Source: an uncultured Porphyromonas sp.
GTDB lineage: Bacteria > Bacteroidota > Bacteroidia > Bacteroidales > Porphyromonadaceae
Assembly: GCA_900539155.1 (NCBI GenBank)
Contig: UQBE01000009.1
Coordinates: 1-59,879 of the forward strand
DNA length: 59,879 nt
Direction of reading: 5' to 3'
The notes under the pieces were generated by a model. It searched no databases, had not been told where the DNA came from, and saw nothing but the letters and a program-made list of their open reading frames with translations. A program made the position numbers and the translations under genes. This document shows, one piece after another, positions 58,648 to 59,879 of this stretch; within the stretch, counting starts at the first letter, position 1; each line of letters begins with the position of its first letter.

Positions 58648-59353
58648 CTGCCTTCTTGTTGCCCTTAGCTGCTTGTTTAGTCGATGTGAGTACCTTGTCA
58701 ATCATACCATACTCTAGCGCTTCCGAGGCGGTCATCCACTTGTCACGGTCGCTGTCTCGCTCGATATCCTCGACAGAGCGACCTGAGTGGTCGGCTATAA
58801 TCTTGTATAGCTCAGCCTTCACCTTGAGAATTTCCTTGGCAGCGATCTCTATGTCGCTCGCTTGGCCCTGCATACCGCCCATCGGCTGGTGTATCATCAC
58901 CCGCGAGTGGGGTAGTGCATAGCGCTTGCCCTCGGCACCCGCTACGAGGAGGACAGCAGCCATCGAAGCTGCCATACCGGTACACATCGTCGAGACATCG
59001 CACCCCACATACTGCATCGTATCGTAGATGCCAAAGCCCGCATAGACCGACCCTCCAGGACTGTTAATATAGATAGATATATCCTTGCCAGGGTCTGCAT
59101 TGTCTAGGTAGAGGAGCTGCGCCTGTATCACGTTGGCCGTGTAGTCGTTGACCTCCGTGCCGAGGAAGATAATACGATCCATCATCAGGCGGCTAAAGAC
59201 ATCCATCTGTGCCACGTTGAGCTGACGCTCCTCGATAATCGTGGGGTTGATGTAGCCTGTCGAGGCGGTTATGTAGTCGTTGAGTGCATTCGTATTCATC
59301 CGAAGATGAGCGTGTGCATAGTGGACGAAGTCCTTATTATTGTAGTCTGTCAT
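58631..59353 (-). CDS. clpP: ATP-dependent Clp protease proteolytic subunit
   Basis: Serine peptidase of 240 residues. The catalytic triad is S130 (TGMAASMAAV), H155 (MIHQPMGG) and an Asp near 204 (SDRDKWM). INSPGGSVYAGFGIYDTM is the oxyanion and handle region. The ~45 residues before the core (with NTNALNDYITASTGYINP) are longer than the E. coli propeptide; in-frame ATGs at residues 19 or 50 are possible alternatives. The C terminus is Lys-rich. First gene seen of the block; tig, its usual upstream neighbour, is not in the window. Confidence 0.95.
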   Translation of the reverse strand: MTDYNNKDFVHYAHAHLRMNTNALNDYITASTGYINPTIIEERQLNVAQMDVFSRLMMDRIIFLGTEVNDYTANVIQAQLLYLDNADPGKDISIYINSPGGSVYAGFGIYDTMQYVGCDVSTMCTGMAASMAAVLLVAGAEGKRYALPHSRVMIHQPMGGMQGQASDIEIAAKEILKVKAELYKIIADHSGRSVEDIERDSDRDKWMTASEALEYGMIDKVLTSTKQAAKGNKKADGKEK

Positions 59354-59468
59354 ATTGATGAAGCAGAGTTAAGTGAGTTACTATTTATAGGTAAAAGGAG
59401 CGAAGCTACGCTTCACTTGCCAAAGGTTCGAGCTCGTCGAGTCACCCCGACTTAGCTTGATTCAGAAA

Positions 59469-59476
59469 CAAAGATA
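59469..59476 (-). promoter_or_regulatory. -7 box (TATCTTTG) of clpP
   Basis: The minus strand reads TATCTTTG. A start near 59462 leaves a leader of about 109 nt. No -33 box is evident. Confidence 0.4.
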
Positions 59477-59572
59477 ACGCTATTTCTGAACATACGCCAC
59501 ACCTCTCTCGTCGTAGGTTCCGCAAATCTCACGAATAGCGACCAATAGGGACCCACGGGACGAGTAACGATT

Positions 59573-59683
59573 GTAGGGACGCACGGTCGTGTCAAGTCGG
59601 AGGGCGTCCGTTGTAGAACGGCAAGACAAGTATTGACATCGTCTCCTTTGACGGGGACGGACGCTCAGACCGAGCGTCCCTAC
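59573..59683. repeat. GTAGGGACGC inverted-repeat element (second copy)
   Basis: It starts GTAGGGACGCACGGTCGTG and ends GACCGAGCGTCCCTAC, with inner GCGTCCGTTGTAG and ACGGGGACGGACGC. Same plan as 7795-7897. Confidence 0.75.
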
Positions 59684-59747
59684 AGGGTATCGTCACGTTC
59701 GTGCGTCCGTTGTGCCCGTTAGCTCTTGGCTAGTGTTACTGTGCCCT

Positions 59748-59836
59748 GTAGGGACGCACGGTCGTGCGTCCGTTGTCGAATGATCTTAACGACGTAACCT
59801 TTAACGGGGACGGACGCACAGATCGTGCGTCCCTAC
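59748..59836. repeat. GTAGGGACGC inverted-repeat element (third copy)
   Basis: It starts GTAGGGACGCACGGTCGTGC and ends GATCGTGCGTCCCTAC, 64 bp from the previous copy. A further partial arm (GGACGTCCGTTG) runs into the window end. No gene is seen in 59354-59879. Confidence 0.75.
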
Positions 59837-59879
59837 AGGGTTTCGTTACGGCTAGTGTCTAGTCGGAGGACGTCCGTTG

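Overview
The window looks like a chromosomal segment of a Bacteroidales species, most likely a Porphyromonas. Reasons seen in the sequence: a contiguous type IX secretion (T9SS) cluster in the order porP-porK-porL-porM-porN; secreted proteins that end in T9SS-type C-terminal sorting domains; promoters of the Bacteroidota form TTTG-N19-TAnnTTTG with no Shine-Dalgarno sequences; and the linkage clpP-clpX-recQ-PPIase-OstA-mutL. The genus call is inference from gene content and recalled synteny, not from a database search.

Layout. 1-7.6 kb (+): a small outer-membrane beta-barrel protein, a quinone-reductase-like flavoprotein, ftsE, aspartate kinase, menA, sufS, rnhB, a sirtuin and tadA. 7.6-19.6 kb (mostly -): two inverted-repeat elements, a cysteine-desulfidase-like protein with an FHA protein, asnS, an RluB-type pseudouridine synthase, purB, the thrS-infC-rpmI-rplT translation operon and holA. 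19.7-24.9 kb: a CotH-like T9SS cargo, AMP nucleosidase, a lone HsdR_N-domain protein and a NatAB-like ABC exporter. 24.9-28.8 kb is a mobile and repeat-rich island: a CCACGTGG repeat element, tRNA-Ala(GGC), an IS256-superfamily insertion sequence, an orphan lipoprotein gene, a 50-bp deletion derivative of the IS and a 201-bp MITE. 28.8-39.4 kb (-): a DUF2795-like small protein, porPKLMN, and two BspA-like leucine-rich-repeat proteins directly downstream that are probable clients of the secretion machine. 40.0-48.8 kb (+): an outer-membrane barrel protein, a LytS/LytTR two-component system and a complete tripartite RND efflux pump with a PII-like small protein. 48.8-59.9 kb (-): the inverted second copy of the CCACGTGG element, then one long collinear block for proteolysis, DNA repair and envelope biogenesis (clpP, clpX, recQ, a SurA-like PPIase, an OstA-like protein, a small membrane protein, mutL).

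The most unusual signals are non-coding. (1) Four intergenic loci (9.98, 25.1, 39.6 and 48.9 kb) share a 14-nt core, TCAAAYGAMACTTC, each beside a different array of short perfect dyads (GAAACTNNAGTTTC, CCACGTGG, or TTTCC-spacer-GGAAA). Two of these are inverted copies of one element and bracket the T9SS and efflux loci. (2) The 25.6-28.5 kb segment has the architecture of an IS-mediated integration of a small DNA circle: IS, cargo lipoprotein gene, 50-bp IS relic, with an identical 11-mer outside both ends. The relic's terminal repeat supplies the -33 box of the cargo promoter. (3) The IS carries a candidate short RNA, and its transposase has A6 and T8 homopolymer runs at the two points where the reading frame breaks.
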